From Phycisphaerae bacterium (GTDB taxonomy: Bacteria; Planctomycetota; Phycisphaerae; Sedimentisphaerales; Anaerohalosphaeraceae), in contig JAAYCR010000031.1 of assembly GCA_012729675.1 (NCBI GenBank), positions 1 through 64,000 on the forward strand: DNA of 64,000 bases, read 5' to 3'. The first letter of the stretch is position 1, and the number at the start of each line of letters is the position of its first letter. The notes beneath the pieces were generated by a model that saw nothing but the letters and a program-made list of their open reading frames with translations, had not been told where the DNA came from and made no database searches. Of this stretch, positions 54,977-64,000 are shown piece by piece. Position numbers and translations under genes: made by a program.

Positions 54977-56509
54977 ATGACCGGCGTTGAACCACTTTCT
55001 GAATGCACTCCGCCCTCGGCCTTTTGGGGTCGGGGGGAGATCGTGTTTGCGGCCGCGGCGTGTGCGCTGGCGGCGGGGGTGCTGATTCCGATGCCGGAAC
55101 TGCTGCTGGATATTTTGTGGGGGGTGGTCCTGAGTTTGACGTTGGGGGCGGGGCTGTTTTTTCCGGCCGCGGCCAGTACGGCGGACTTGAAGGGGTTTGC
55201 CGCGATGCTGTCGGGGCCGGCGCTATTGCGCATCGGGCTTGCGGGGGCGGTGTGTGTGCGGTTGACGAGCAATGCGCCGGCGGGCTTGCTGATCCCGGCG
55301 ACAGGCAGTGTGCTGACGGACGGCTGGCCGCTGGGGGCGGCGATCGTGTGTCTTGTCGCGGCGATGTTATTGGTGGTCGCGCTGTTCGGGGCGTGTCAAC
55401 GGATTGCCATTTCGGCCTTTCGCTACAAGCAGCGGATTTATCCGCTCAAATATGTGGGGATCGAGACGGATGTCAAGCTGGGTGTGATCACCGCCGCGCA
55501 GGCGCGGACGCTGGTCGAGCGGGTGGATGCGGAGGCGCGATTGTTTGCGAATTTGACGGGGGCGTCTTTATTGATGCGGGCCGAGGGGGTCATCGAGGTT
55601 GGCGCGGTGCTGGTCTGCCTGATGTGGTCGTTCGGGGGCACCGAACGCATCGCTCCAGCGGCGGCCTCGGCAGTCGGGCTGACGGTTTTCAGTCTTGTGC
55701 CGGCGTTTGTCTCGGCGCTGGCGGGGGCGTATCTGGCGGGGAAGGATTCATTAACGCTGCGCACTGCGCCGACGGAAAAGGAAACCGCGGGGCGCACCTT
55801 TACGCTGGTCGATCAGGAGACCGGGCAGGCCGAAGAGGTCGAATTGCTGAATCCGGATTTTGTGCGTCATCCGCGGCAGGCTCGCGGTGCTGTTGCCGAT
55901 GAGCGGCTTGCGGAATTTGAGCCGGAGCGGGCGGCTGTACTGATGGAAACCCTTTCGCTTTCGGCCGATTCGCCGCATTTGTATTATCGGCAGCTTGCGG
56001 GGGCGGTTTTGAATGCTTCGGCGGCGGCGCGAGTGGTGGTGTTTGCGGCCCGGCAGGTGCGGCAGTTGCCGGTGACGGTTTTTGTCAATACGGCGATTCA
56101 GTTGGCGCGCGAGGGGCAAAAAATACTGCTGGTGGACGCCGACACGCGGCGTAATGCCCTGGCGCAGGTGTTTGAGGCGGACGCCGTGCACTACAACACG
56201 GCCGCTCAGCCGACGGGGTTTGAGGGGCTGGATTTATACGGGGTCGGCGGGGACGCGGAGCGTGTGAAGGCGACGCTGGCCGAGGCGGCGGGGGGGTATG
56301 CGTGTGTGCTGATTTATGCACCGGATGCGGAGGTGCAGCAGATACTGAAAGACGCTCTGTTTGATTTGCAGACTGCCGCGTTTATGTTCGGCGTTAAAGA
56401 AGGCGAGTCGACCGGGCAGATCGCTGCGCCTTTGGGTTACTGCCAACGGCTGTTTTTGGTGTCAGAACCGCCGATGCAGACATCGCCGCATCAGGACGCC
56501 GCCGGTTAG
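54977..56509 (+). CDS. FlhA-like membrane domain fused to a degenerate P-loop (BY-kinase/ParA-like) domain
   Basis: 510 aa. The N-terminal half has about six hydrophobic segments. The first, IPMPELLLDILWGVVLSLTL, resembles the FlhA start. The loop QRIAISAFRYKQRIYPLKY, then VGIETDVKLGVITAAQARTL, then FANLTGASLLMRAEG follows the FHIPEP cytoplasmic loop of FlhA, the flagellar export gate. Residues about 340-500 resemble BY-kinase or MinD/FlhG-type ATPases: FVNTAIQLAREGQKILLVDADTRRNALAQVF (shown in part) has the Walker A' LLVDAD near 385. The Gly-Lys Walker A is missing (AARQVRQLPVT in its place). It ends convergently on fliD, overlapping by three bases. It is not a normal FlhA, and the function is unknown. 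Confidence 0.7.
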   Translation: MTGVEPLSECTPPSAFWGRGEIVFAAAACALAAGVLIPMPELLLDILWGVVLSLTLGAGLFFPAAASTADLKGFAAMLSGPALLRIGLAGAVCVRLTSNAPAGLLIPATGSVLTDGWPLGAAIVCLVAAMLLVVALFGACQRIAISAFRYKQRIYPLKYVGIETDVKLGVITAAQARTLVERVDAEARLFANLTGASLLMRAEGVIEVGAVLVCLMWSFGGTERIAPAAASAVGLTVFSLVPAFVSALAGAYLAGKDSLTLRTAPTEKETAGRTFTLVDQETGQAEEVELLNPDFVRHPRQARGAVADERLAEFEPERAAVLMETLSLSADSPHLYYRQLAGAVLNASAAARVVVFAARQVRQLPVTVFVNTAIQLAREGQKILLVDADTRRNALAQVFEADAVHYNTAAQPTGFEGLDLYGVGGDAERVKATLAEAAGGYACVLIYAPDAEVQQILKDALFDLQTAAFMFGVKEGESTGQIAAPLGYCQRLFLVSEPPMQTSPHQDAAG

Positions 56510-58599
56510 AGCATTCCCAGGCCGGAGAATTGCTGCTGGATGGTTGTCATCAGTCTTTCCATGCGGGCGTACTGGTTCGTGAGTCTGCTCTGGACGCGTT
56601 CCAGGCGTGCCTCTTCCTGTTCGATCCGCTTGTTGAGGTTGGAGATTTGGCTGTCGATGCTGCGAATTGAGACGCTGGTGCGGCCGGATTGGATGTCGGT
56701 GGCGCTGTTGGCCAAGTCTTGCAGATTGCCGGCAAAGCCCTGACGGATGTTAATAGAGGCCTCAAGCGTGCGGCCGGTTTGGGTGGTGTCGATGACAATC
56801 TGCAAGTCCATTTCCGGGTTTCGGGCGTTCAGGTCGCCGCTTACGCCGAAGACATAACTGCCGCTGAATTCGGCGTCTCTGGCTTGTGCCCAGTCTTCGT
56901 CGGCCAGTTTGATCTGTGCGGAGGTGATGTTGCCTTCGGCGTCGATTTCGACGTGGACGTCGAATGTGCCGGCCTGCGTGTATTGGCTAGAGTTGTGAAA
57001 TTTGACGAAGGCGGCGTCGGCGCCGGTGGAGGAGCCGGTTTTTTGTGCGCCGATGAGGTTGAGAACACCTCGGTAATCTTGCGTGATGGCCTCATCGAAT
57101 TTTTCCTGATCGAGCTTGAGCATTTGGTCTGCGCCGAAGGAAAAGCCCAGGTCGCGCGGATTGATAAAGGCGTCGGAGCCGCCGAAGCCGATGGCGTTGG
57201 AAATAAACGGCGAGCGGATAATCGATCGCAGGCTGACCAGGCCGAACTCGTGAGACAGAATGCCGGAGGTGTTGGTTTCGGGGTCGTATTTTGTTTGTTC
57301 GTCAAAATACATCACGACCGCGTTGTAGGCATCCATCATCGCCTGGATGTTGCTTTTGAGGGCCTCGGTGTTACGCGTCATATTGATTTGGATGGCGTCG
57401 TGGCCGCCCTCGGCGTTGGCGGTGGTGCCGTGCAGGTTGAGCGTGACGCCGTTGATGACGTCGTCCACCGTGTTTGCACTGCGGCTGATCCAGCGTTCTT
57501 CAATGACCTGGCCGGTTTCGGAATCCACGATGTCCGGCGGATAGTCATCGACCTTGACCAGCGAATCCTGTGCGCGTTGGGTTTCCAGAAAAGTGGACGG
57601 GGCAAAGGCGGCGATGTCGGCGTTAATGCTGCCGCCCTGTGCGGTTTGATTGAAGGCCAGCACGGCCGTTTCGGTATCGGTGTTGAAACTGACCGACAGC
57701 GCCATCTGGCTTACGCCGGTGGTTTTGTCGATAATTTTGAGCTGGCCTTCGTCCAGCGTGACTTTTACGGTATCGCCGAAGGCGGCTTCGATCTCGCCGA
57801 TCAGGTCTTCCACGGTTGTGTAAGGGTTGACCGAGACGGTTGTGTTGACGGCCGTGCCGTCGTTGAGCGCACCGGCGATGGCGACCTCGTTGACATTTCG
57901 GAAATTGATGTCCTGCCCCGAAAAATCCGTCAGCTCCGACAGTTTGCCGGTCAGCGTCGCGTTGACGCCGCGTATTGTCAGCAGGGAGGCGGCGGTGTGT
58001 ACTTCGGCGTTGCTGGTGTGGATCGCGATCTGGAAGTCCGTGCCGCTTTCTCGACCGTTGAGGACGAGGTGAAACGGATTGCCGCTGCCGTCGTCGTACT
58101 TGAGGATGCCGGCGTTGACGCCGGGGTTCTTCGGGTCGTTGTTGATCATATTGACCATATCCTGAAGCGTCGTCGTGTCATTGGTCTGGATGATTACTTC
58201 CTGATTGTTGTAGGAGAAGATGAAGGTTCCGGTCCCGACGTAGGACGTGGCGTATTTGAAGCCGTCGTGGACCCAGCGGTTGGCGGTGGCCAATTGCTTG
58301 ATCTTAACCGAATGGCTGCTTTCGTTGGCGCCGGCTGCAGCTGAGATGCTGAGTTTGTCGCTGTTGCTGCTGGTGGCGTTGTAGGCGCGCAGTTGGCTGG
58401 CGTTGCTCAAGGCGCCCAAGGCGCTCTTGAAAGCATTGAGCTTGGACTGCAATTCATTGACGGCGGTGCGGGTTTCTTTCCGCTTGGCGATGCTCGATTC
58501 GAACATCGTCAGCCGTCGCCGTTCCACCTGCATCAGTTGGGCGACGATGGTTGCTGTGTCCAGTCCCGTCGATAGGCCGGGTAATTGTATGCTTGCCAT
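56506..58599 (-). CDS. fliD: Flagellar hook-associated protein 2 (filament cap)
   Basis: 697 aa. N-terminal D0/D1 region IQLPGLSTGLDTATIVAQLM, then VERRRLTMFESSIAKRKETR, a FliD_N domain with coiled coil. A central variable part and the FliD_C domain follow. The C-terminus has the coiled coil IDSQISNLNKRIEQEEARLE, then RVQSRLTNQYARMERLM and the ending QQFSGLGML. The cap protein sits at the filament tip and folds flagellin. Neighbouring genes include the FlhA-like fusion and a surface-glycan operon. Confidence 0.94.
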   Translation of the reverse strand: MASIQLPGLSTGLDTATIVAQLMQVERRRLTMFESSIAKRKETRTAVNELQSKLNAFKSALGALSNASQLRAYNATSSNSDKLSISAAAGANESSHSVKIKQLATANRWVHDGFKYATSYVGTGTFIFSYNNQEVIIQTNDTTTLQDMVNMINNDPKNPGVNAGILKYDDGSGNPFHLVLNGRESGTDFQIAIHTSNAEVHTAASLLTIRGVNATLTGKLSELTDFSGQDINFRNVNEVAIAGALNDGTAVNTTVSVNPYTTVEDLIGEIEAAFGDTVKVTLDEGQLKIIDKTTGVSQMALSVSFNTDTETAVLAFNQTAQGGSINADIAAFAPSTFLETQRAQDSLVKVDDYPPDIVDSETGQVIEERWISRSANTVDDVINGVTLNLHGTTANAEGGHDAIQINMTRNTEALKSNIQAMMDAYNAVVMYFDEQTKYDPETNTSGILSHEFGLVSLRSIIRSPFISNAIGFGGSDAFINPRDLGFSFGADQMLKLDQEKFDEAITQDYRGVLNLIGAQKTGSSTGADAAFVKFHNSSQYTQAGTFDVHVEIDAEGNITSAQIKLADEDWAQARDAEFSGSYVFGVSGDLNARNPEMDLQIVIDTTQTGRTLEASINIRQGFAGNLQDLANSATDIQSGRTSVSIRSIDSQISNLNKRIEQEEARLERVQSRLTNQYARMERLMTTIQQQFSGLGML

Positions 58600-58841
58600 T
58601 TTTGACTCCTGTATTGTCCTGCAAGACAGTTCTTTCTTCTATTATCGTCCATTTTGTCCTGCGGACGCAGCACTTTTTTGCTATCTTTGACAGCGGTTGA
58701 AATTTTCATGTATTCGGACGGCTTCGTCGGACACGTCACATTGCAGGCGTTTGCTCATCGGTCTGCTGCGCAGAGCCGATGCCACCCAGCGCAATGGCAC
58801 CCAACGCAAAAGGCCCGATAAGATGCTGATTTGGACTGTTA
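58600..58841. other. Intergenic stretch between fliD and the glycosyltransferase operon
   Basis: No gene seen. It contains a short direct repeat around GCCACCCAGCGCAATGGCACCCAACGCAAA (shown as GCCACCC/GGCACCC variants near 58785-58810). Confidence 0.3.
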
Positions 58842-61800
58842 TCACGAAGACACCACAATCGGCCGGACGATCTGACACGGCCATTGAGACTGTTCGGCAA
58901 CCCACCGCTGCTGAATGCGTCGAGCGGCCTGGGCAAAAAATTCACCCCCGCGCCCGGCGTGCCGTTTGGCATGGGCCAAAAAAACAGTTGTCACATATCT
59001 CAAAAATACCGCTTGGCGCTGTTCCGGCTCAACTGTTGTCAACTCTGGATAGAGGACCTCGGGCCGATAGCAGGTCAGCATCGCTTCCAGCACCTCGGCG
59101 GTGATTTTGTTGCGGGGTGCCATCCGGCGGCTGATGCTGTCAGGACGGACGCGATACAGGTAGCCGCTGACGCCGTCGGCCCGTTTAAAACGAATCTTGA
59201 GGGCATTACGCGCCAGAAAATCATAGTCTTCGACGGTTTCAATTTCCCGATATTCCCCCACTATGCCGAACATCGTGCGCTGTCGAAGTGAGCCGGGGGC
59301 GGGGATCGGGGAAAAGGCATTCAGAAACAGAAATGCGGGCAAGCTATTCGAATCTTCAAAATTCCTGTAAGACCATGTTTCCGGTTGAACGTTCCCATGT
59401 GAGTCCATCAATTTCATTTCGGCCTGATAATAATAATCATAACCCGGATTTCGCCATACAAAATCAACCATTTTTTCGAGATAATCCGGTTCTATGCAAT
59501 CATCCGAATCGATAATCATCTCAAAGTTTCCGCACATTTCGAGAATTGCCCGGTTGCGGGCGGCTGCGGCGTTTTTGTGCGGCAGCGTAATCAGTCGAAT
59601 CCTGTCATCGTCAAAGGATTGGACGATTTCCGTCGTTCTGTCGGTGCTACCGTCGTCCACAACAATCAGTTCAAAAAATTTGTAGGTTTGATCCAATACC
59701 GAACGCACGGCTTGAGCAATATATTGCTCTGCATTGTACGCAGTCATCGTGATGCTGATCTTCGGAATTTTTAAAGTTTGTATAGAGTTTTTTATGTCAT
59801 CCAAAAATTTAAGCCACTTTGACTCGCTGAGCAGTTCGTGCTTTTTGAATATTTGAATCAGCCGGTTGATATCATATTCCACCAGCATCGTCATAACAAA
59901 ATCGTTATCGCTTACCTGCAGCGTATTATCCGCTGCTTTGATTTCAGCGAGGAGCAATTCTTTGTTTCGCTCTATCAGATTGTACAGCAGCAGCACATGC
60001 GTATCTTTTTGAATTGCTTCATCAACAAAGGATCTGAAAATCTGATCTGGGCTTTTGCGACATTTTCTGGCAAGTTTTCGACTGCGTCGTTTGTAGGCGT
60101 GGATCTTTACGCGTGCCCAGAACAGCCACCCTTCCTGCTGTTTGCTTTCACCCCGACATTGCGATTGAGGTACCATCCGAACGTTGTACAGGACATCCGG
60201 GACGAAGAAAAGGGAGGTTACTTCCTCCATTTTATGAATGATGTCTTTATCTTCGGCCAGAGGCAGACTGGGGTTATGCATTTCCGTTCGCATATAATCA
60301 GCAATCTTGTAAGTTCGAAATGCGCCGATTACGTCATATCTCAGTGTGGAACCTCCTTGCGGAAAAGCCCTGCAAAATCCCGCCTTGACCGGGTTCATCT
60401 GTTCGTCGCAGAATTGGTGTTGGCTGTAAATAAACCCGCACTCGGGGTGCTCTCGGTGTGCTTGAACCATCTTTGCAACAGCATCCGGAGCCAGTGTGTC
60501 ATCGCTGTCCAGTTCGCCGAATATCTCAGCGCTGCAATTGGCGACGCCGGTCAGTACCGCCGTCGAAACCCCCTGATTTGTATCATGTCGAACCAATTTG
60601 ATGCGTGGATTCTGCAAATATTTCTTAATAATCGCCATAGAATCATCAGTGGACACATCGTCGACAATGACCATTTCCCAATTTTGAAATGTCTGGGCCA
60701 GCACGGATTCAATCGCCTGTCCAATGTACGGGGCTTTATTGTAATTTCGCATAATGATTGAAAACGCCGGCGACTGAGTTTGAGTTTCGGTTTTTCGTTC
60801 ACCTGTTTTGTGTGCGGGATTTCCAGCCCATATCTCATAGTCGGGGATATTAGTGGTAACCGCTGCGCCGGCGCCGATAACGGCTCCGTTGCCGACGGTC
60901 ACGCCGTCAAGGATTATTGCGTTGGCGCCTATCCAGACATCGTCTCCGATTTTTATACCTTTGTATGTGTTTGGCTGTTCCCTGATTTTTTTATCCTTGA
61001 TGATGCCGTGATTCTGCGCAAAGATCGATACGCCCGGACTGATCAATACATCCCTGCCGATGGTGATGCCGCCCTGACCGTGAAAAATACAGTTATACCC
61101 AATCGAAACCCGGTCGCCTATTTGGATTGTTCCCGTACAGGTTCTTAAGATGACATTATGCCGGATTCGAACCTGGTTGCCGATATGGATGCTTCCGCCG
61201 TGCTCCTCGTACCCGATGTTGGCTTGCGGGGAGATGTCGCATCCCCGTCCGATAGTGATATGGCTGATACCGGGTGCGATGTTGAGTTTGGTTTTCAGCT
61301 CGGAAACCGATGCCGCGTTAACACTCTGCGTTGGCTGCGGCGTAGTGATGGCGGAATCGGGCCGAACCGATTCTTTTGGAAAGACCGACTGCACAAATTT
61401 CAGAATGCCGTCAACACGATTAGTGATATCGTGGCTTTCTGTACACCGCTTAAATAATTTCTCGGCCGCCGCCGCTCGCAGCAGCGTATTTGCCAAATAT
61501 CGTTTGACCAGTTCCAAAAGCTCCTTCTCGCTGGTATAGGTCAATATCTCATCTTCGTTGAACAGCCTGAATACTTCCGGGCGGCGTCGTGTAATAACGG
61601 GTATACCGCAGGCCCCGTATTCCAGCATACGATGCGCCAAAGGCGAGAAGGTGTCCTGAATATCCAGTCCAATTTTACTTCGGCAGATGATTTCTTTGAA
61701 TTGATCTCCGGTAATCGAGCTGTAATTGTTGGGATGTTGAGGCCATCCGTCTCCAAAGGCCATAACGCGAATTCCATTATCCCGGAGCATGTTTGCGATT

Positions 61801-62303
61801 TTGATCCTCATGTCGGGATCGCTGAATCGCTGATGCGTGCCGACGCCAATAATGGATACATCGATATCCTGTTGGATATCCATTTTATGGTGGTAATTGC
61901 GATCGCACGCAGTGGGATTGTAGTGCATCGGAATCAGATGCCGGTACTTGATCAGTGTATCATAGTGATTGACGATATAGGCGTCGTAGGATGCAAATCG
62001 ATCTTCGCTGAAGTAATACGGGTCGGAAAACCCGAAGCCGATCACAGGAACCGTAAGTTTCTTTTTGACGTCTATCGGCAGCCGCAGGTTGGAATGGGCC
62101 AGCCAGATTTGATCCGGGTTATGTTCGGCGCATAATTGTAACAACGGATGGTCCGAACCGTTTGCGGCGTTTTCGCCAGCGTCCAGCAGCATTTTATCGA
62201 GCCAGATGACTGAGTGTCCCCGCAGTTTAACCTCTTCGTAAATGGACCGCTTGGTTCCCCAGTTGGACCATGTGTAATTGTCTGAAAAATACAATATCCT
62301 CAT
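58842..62303 (-). CDS. Four-domain glycosyltransferase/acyltransferase protein
   Basis: 1153 aa. Domain 1 (1 to about 310): CgeB-like family glycosyltransferase, with GVGTHQRFSDPDMR and the donor-site region SPLAHRMLEYGACGIPVITR. Domain 2 (about 340-500): left-handed beta-helix hexapeptide acyltransferase, with ISPQANIGYEEHGGSIHIGN, then VWIGANAIILDGVTVGNGAV. Domain 3 (about 510-730): GT2, with FSIIMRNYNKAPYIGQAIES and the DxD-like ELDSDDTLAP. Domain 4 (about 845-1120): GT2, with ISITMTAYNAEQYIAQAVRS and IDSDDCIEPDY. One chain could build and acylate a short glycan. The position next to fliD suggests flagellin or surface-layer glycosylation. It overlaps the upstream methyltransferase gene by ATGA. 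Confidence 0.85.
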   Translation of the reverse strand: MRILYFSDNYTWSNWGTKRSIYEEVKLRGHSVIWLDKMLLDAGENAANGSDHPLLQLCAEHNPDQIWLAHSNLRLPIDVKKKLTVPVIGFGFSDPYYFSEDRFASYDAYIVNHYDTLIKYRHLIPMHYNPTACDRNYHHKMDIQQDIDVSIIGVGTHQRFSDPDMRIKIANMLRDNGIRVMAFGDGWPQHPNNYSSITGDQFKEIICRSKIGLDIQDTFSPLAHRMLEYGACGIPVITRRRPEVFRLFNEDEILTYTSEKELLELVKRYLANTLLRAAAAEKLFKRCTESHDITNRVDGILKFVQSVFPKESVRPDSAITTPQPTQSVNAASVSELKTKLNIAPGISHITIGRGCDISPQANIGYEEHGGSIHIGNQVRIRHNVILRTCTGTIQIGDRVSIGYNCIFHGQGGITIGRDVLISPGVSIFAQNHGIIKDKKIREQPNTYKGIKIGDDVWIGANAIILDGVTVGNGAVIGAGAAVTTNIPDYEIWAGNPAHKTGERKTETQTQSPAFSIIMRNYNKAPYIGQAIESVLAQTFQNWEMVIVDDVSTDDSMAIIKKYLQNPRIKLVRHDTNQGVSTAVLTGVANCSAEIFGELDSDDTLAPDAVAKMVQAHREHPECGFIYSQHQFCDEQMNPVKAGFCRAFPQGGSTLRYDVIGAFRTYKIADYMRTEMHNPSLPLAEDKDIIHKMEEVTSLFFVPDVLYNVRMVPQSQCRGESKQQEGWLFWARVKIHAYKRRSRKLARKCRKSPDQIFRSFVDEAIQKDTHVLLLYNLIERNKELLLAEIKAADNTLQVSDNDFVMTMLVEYDINRLIQIFKKHELLSESKWLKFLDDIKNSIQTLKIPKISITMTAYNAEQYIAQAVRSVLDQTYKFFELIVVDDGSTDRTTEIVQSFDDDRIRLITLPHKNAAAARNRAILEMCGNFEMIIDSDDCIEPDYLEKMVDFVWRNPGYDYYYQAEMKLMDSHGNVQPETWSYRNFEDSNSLPAFLFLNAFSPIPAPGSLRQRTMFGIVGEYREIETVEDYDFLARNALKIRFKRADGVSGYLYRVRPDSISRRMAPRNKITAEVLEAMLTCYRPEVLYPELTTVEPEQRQAVFLRYVTTVFLAHAKRHAGRGGEFFAQAARRIQQRWVAEQSQWPCQIVRPIVVSS

Positions 62304-62965
62304 GGTTCTGTCTTTCTCTTTTTGTTTACTTTAAGCACGGCACCGCAATAGGTGTCCATGTTTTCAAAAATAAAGCGATACAAGTCGGGAGTATTTAATT
62401 GAGGATATAGGCAAGCCAAACACAGCAGATGTTCGGAGCACGTAACAAAAGGGATGATTTCATAGTGGTAGCCCAACATGGCTTTCCCAATAATTTCTTG
62501 TTTGGGTATTTCACAGGGATGCCTGTGCCCCATCATTTCTTTAAACTGCTCGATTTTTCGTCCTTGCTCGCCAAATGGAAACCAATGCAGCGAAATTTCT
62601 CTGGCGACCCTGACGGCTTCCTTAAGAAAGCCAACCTGGTCATGTACGTGTTCTAATGTCGCGATTGATATCGACGCTTGAAAACTGCCATCGGCGAAGG
62701 GTAACCTGCATCCATCTACGCCTTGACTTATATTCGCATTGAAAACTTTACTGAACCTATCGTTTAATTTGCCAACTCCGCCAATGTCGATTATTTCATC
62801 TATACCAATTTCTTTTAATCGTTGTGTAATATACGAGTGCACGATTTCTGTCACAGGATGAAAACAGCGAGCTTTTGGAAGCGGGTTGATTTCAGCGGAT
62901 GTTGATGCAGCGTCAATGCTTCGGCTGTGTTCTTGATAACTGATATGATTAAGCACATTATTCAT
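62300..62965 (-). CDS. SAM-dependent methyltransferase, type 11-like
   Basis: 221 aa. IDEIIDIGGVGKLNDRF is a diverged SAM-binding motif I, followed by LPFADGSFQASISIATLEHV, then HDQVGFLKEAVRVARE, the class I Methyltransf_11 pattern. It lacks a hydrophobic anchor and is predicted to be cytoplasmic. It lies between a radical SAM gene and the four-domain glycosyltransferase, so it may methylate the glycan precursor. ATGA overlap with the glycosyltransferase gene. Confidence 0.82.
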   Translation of the reverse strand: MNNVLNHISYQEHSRSIDAASTSAEINPLPKARCFHPVTEIVHSYITQRLKEIGIDEIIDIGGVGKLNDRFSKVFNANISQGVDGCRLPFADGSFQASISIATLEHVHDQVGFLKEAVRVAREISLHWFPFGEQGRKIEQFKEMMGHRHPCEIPKQEIIGKAMLGYHYEIIPFVTCSEHLLCLACLYPQLNTPDLYRFIFENMDTYCGAVLKVNKKRKTEP

Positions 62966-62968
62966 TTG

Positions 62969-64000
62969 TTATCCCTGGTTCAGTTTTCCGGTGTCCTTCA
63001 AATAGTCCCGAAACGCTTTGGATTCCGCATTAAATTCATCCAGTGATCGGCTTTTAATTTTGATGATATTTTTGAGTTCATTTTCCCCGTCTTTGCCGAA
63101 GAAATAGAAGTTATAATCATCCAGATTCCGGTTGAGAATCTCGATGTCATACTTGTCCGGATTGATCCAGATGTCGCTTCCGGGAATCGGGACAAATGAG
63201 GTGCAGGCGATGATGTCGTAAGGAACGCGGCTGAGCCATTGAATATTGGTCGGCACCGTTTTATTTGTCTGTCCAGGGGTTCTGATCATAAACAGTACCC
63301 TTGTGGTCATACCGACTTCTTTAGCGATTTCCAGCGCTCTGGCGTTGTCTTTGGCGGTTGCTTTTTTATTCAACACTTTCAGCACCGTGTCGTCGAAGCT
63401 TTCGACGCCGAAGGACACTTCTTTGCAGCCGGCCTCAAACATGGTCTGAGCCATCTCTTTGTCAAAGGGATTGACCCGGGTTGAAATTCTCCACACAATA
63501 TCCAGGCTCCCGAGCAATTCACAGATTTCATAGACGCGTCGCGGTCTTGAGGTAAACATATCGTCTGAAAAACGGAACTGCCTAATCCCGTAGGCATCGA
63601 CAACCTGTTTGATTTCATCATAGACGTTTTGGGCGCTGCGGTAGCGGACCCCGTTGTTTAATCCGGTAAAAAACGGAGAACTGCAAAATGAACAGCGATA
63701 CGGGCACCCTCGGCTTGTCGAGATAATCGTGCTGCCGCCGTCTTTATAATTTTTGTTGTATGCGAAAATATTGCCGCCTTGTTTGCTTTTCAGCAAGTGC
63801 CGCGAGGGAAAGGGAATTGCATCCAGATTCTCTACCGGCGGAGCAATATAGATCTTGTTGAGACAACCACTCTGATAGTCTCTGATAATGTCGCCAATTG
63901 CTTTTTCGCCTTCTCCTTTGCAGACAAAATCAATTACTTCATAATCCACAAACTCATCCGTGAAGGCGCCGGGGCCGCCGAGGCCGACTTTCGCGTTCGG
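62969..64000 (-). CDS. B12-binding radical SAM enzyme (5' end outside the window)
   Basis: About 344 residues visible, open at the right edge. The edge shows the end of a B12-binding domain (VGLGGPGAF..., then VDYEVIDFVCKGEGEKAI). The radical SAM core carries the 4Fe-4S CxxxCxxC in STSRGCPYRCSFCSSPFF, with the SAM/substrate region FRFSDDMFTSRP and GCKEVSFGVESFDDTVLKVL. Such proteins often methylate or rearrange lipids, glycans or peptides. It ends 3 bp before the methyltransferase start, so it is the first visible gene of that operon. Confidence 0.9.
   Translation of the reverse strand, partial: PNAKVGLGGPGAFTDEFVDYEVIDFVCKGEGEKAIGDIIRDYQSGCLNKIYIAPPVENLDAIPFPSRHLLKSKQGGNIFAYNKNYKDGGSTIISTSRGCPYRCSFCSSPFFTGLNNGVRYRSAQNVYDEIKQVVDAYGIRQFRFSDDMFTSRPRRVYEICELLGSLDIVWRISTRVNPFDKEMAQTMFEAGCKEVSFGVESFDDTVLKVLNKKATAKDNARALEIAKEVGMTTRVLFMIRTPGQTNKTVPTNIQWLSRVPYDIIACTSFVPIPGSDIWINPDKYDIEILNRNLDDYNFYFFGKDGENELKNIIKIKSRSLDEFNAESKAFRDYLKDTGKLNQG

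Noticed and set aside
56689-58344. 551-codon plus-strand frame antisense to fliD
   Set aside because: Val/Gly/Asp-rich shadow with no domain pattern; FliD ends and coiled coil are clear on the other strand.

Overview
The window looks like a chromosomal segment of a Gram-negative, flagellated bacterium, most likely a planctomycete of the Phycisphaerae/Sedimentisphaerales type. This is an inference. It rests on a PEP-CTERM-type sorting tail, a secreted formylglycine-generating-enzyme-like protein with a dockerin-like Asp-rich repeat, a secreted GH27 galactosidase, a 23S/5S rRNA operon without a 16S gene, and intergenic regions packed with short-period repeats. Nothing here fixes the species.

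Layout. 0-4.1 kb: transposase tail, a 5'-truncated DUF2075 helicase gene, a membrane/TPR protein and a ZIP metal transporter. 4.2-8.3 kb: rRNA operon with two promoters, a leader hairpin, boxA, tRNA-Ile, tRNA-Ala, 23S, 5S and a terminator, but no 16S. 8.8-15.35 kb: a 6.5-kb element integrated in tRNA-Arg(CCT), flanked by att repeats. It carries a tyrosine integrase, xis-like regulators, an O/P-like replication module with internal iterons, and a terminase small subunit without a large subunit, which is the layout of a phage satellite. 15.5-17.2 kb: thioredoxin lipoprotein, tatA and tatC. 17.2-22.5 kb: AT-rich repeat region with three secreted proteins of unknown function, separated by four copies of a hairpin repeat.

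22.8-34.9 kb: a metX-metW fusion, a small membrane-protein/XRE operon, a DinJ/YafQ-type toxin-antitoxin pair, a TetR-controlled RND efflux operon and a XerD-like recombinase. 35-41 kb: IS1380 remnant, GH27 enzyme, nadB, bioD and a 117-aa gene framed by 96-bp inverted repeats. 41-51.1 kb: two GreA-C-domain proteins; a leucine cluster (leuA, leuC, leuD, leuB) interrupted by two four-helix-bundle genes that sit between inverted repeats; prfB with a programmed frameshift; and a leucyl aminopeptidase. 51-64 kb: CLC channel, PEP-CTERM protein, formylglycine-generating-enzyme-like protein, an FlhA-like/P-loop fusion, fliD, and an operon with a four-domain glycosyltransferase, a methyltransferase and a radical SAM enzyme that could modify flagellin or another surface glycan.

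The most unusual signals are the candidate minimal phage satellite, the family of period-7 and period-9 repeat tracts that frame small helical-protein genes as inverted repeats, the FlhA-like membrane domain fused to a degenerate P-loop domain, and the rRNA operon that keeps its leader and spacer tRNAs but lacks 16S.
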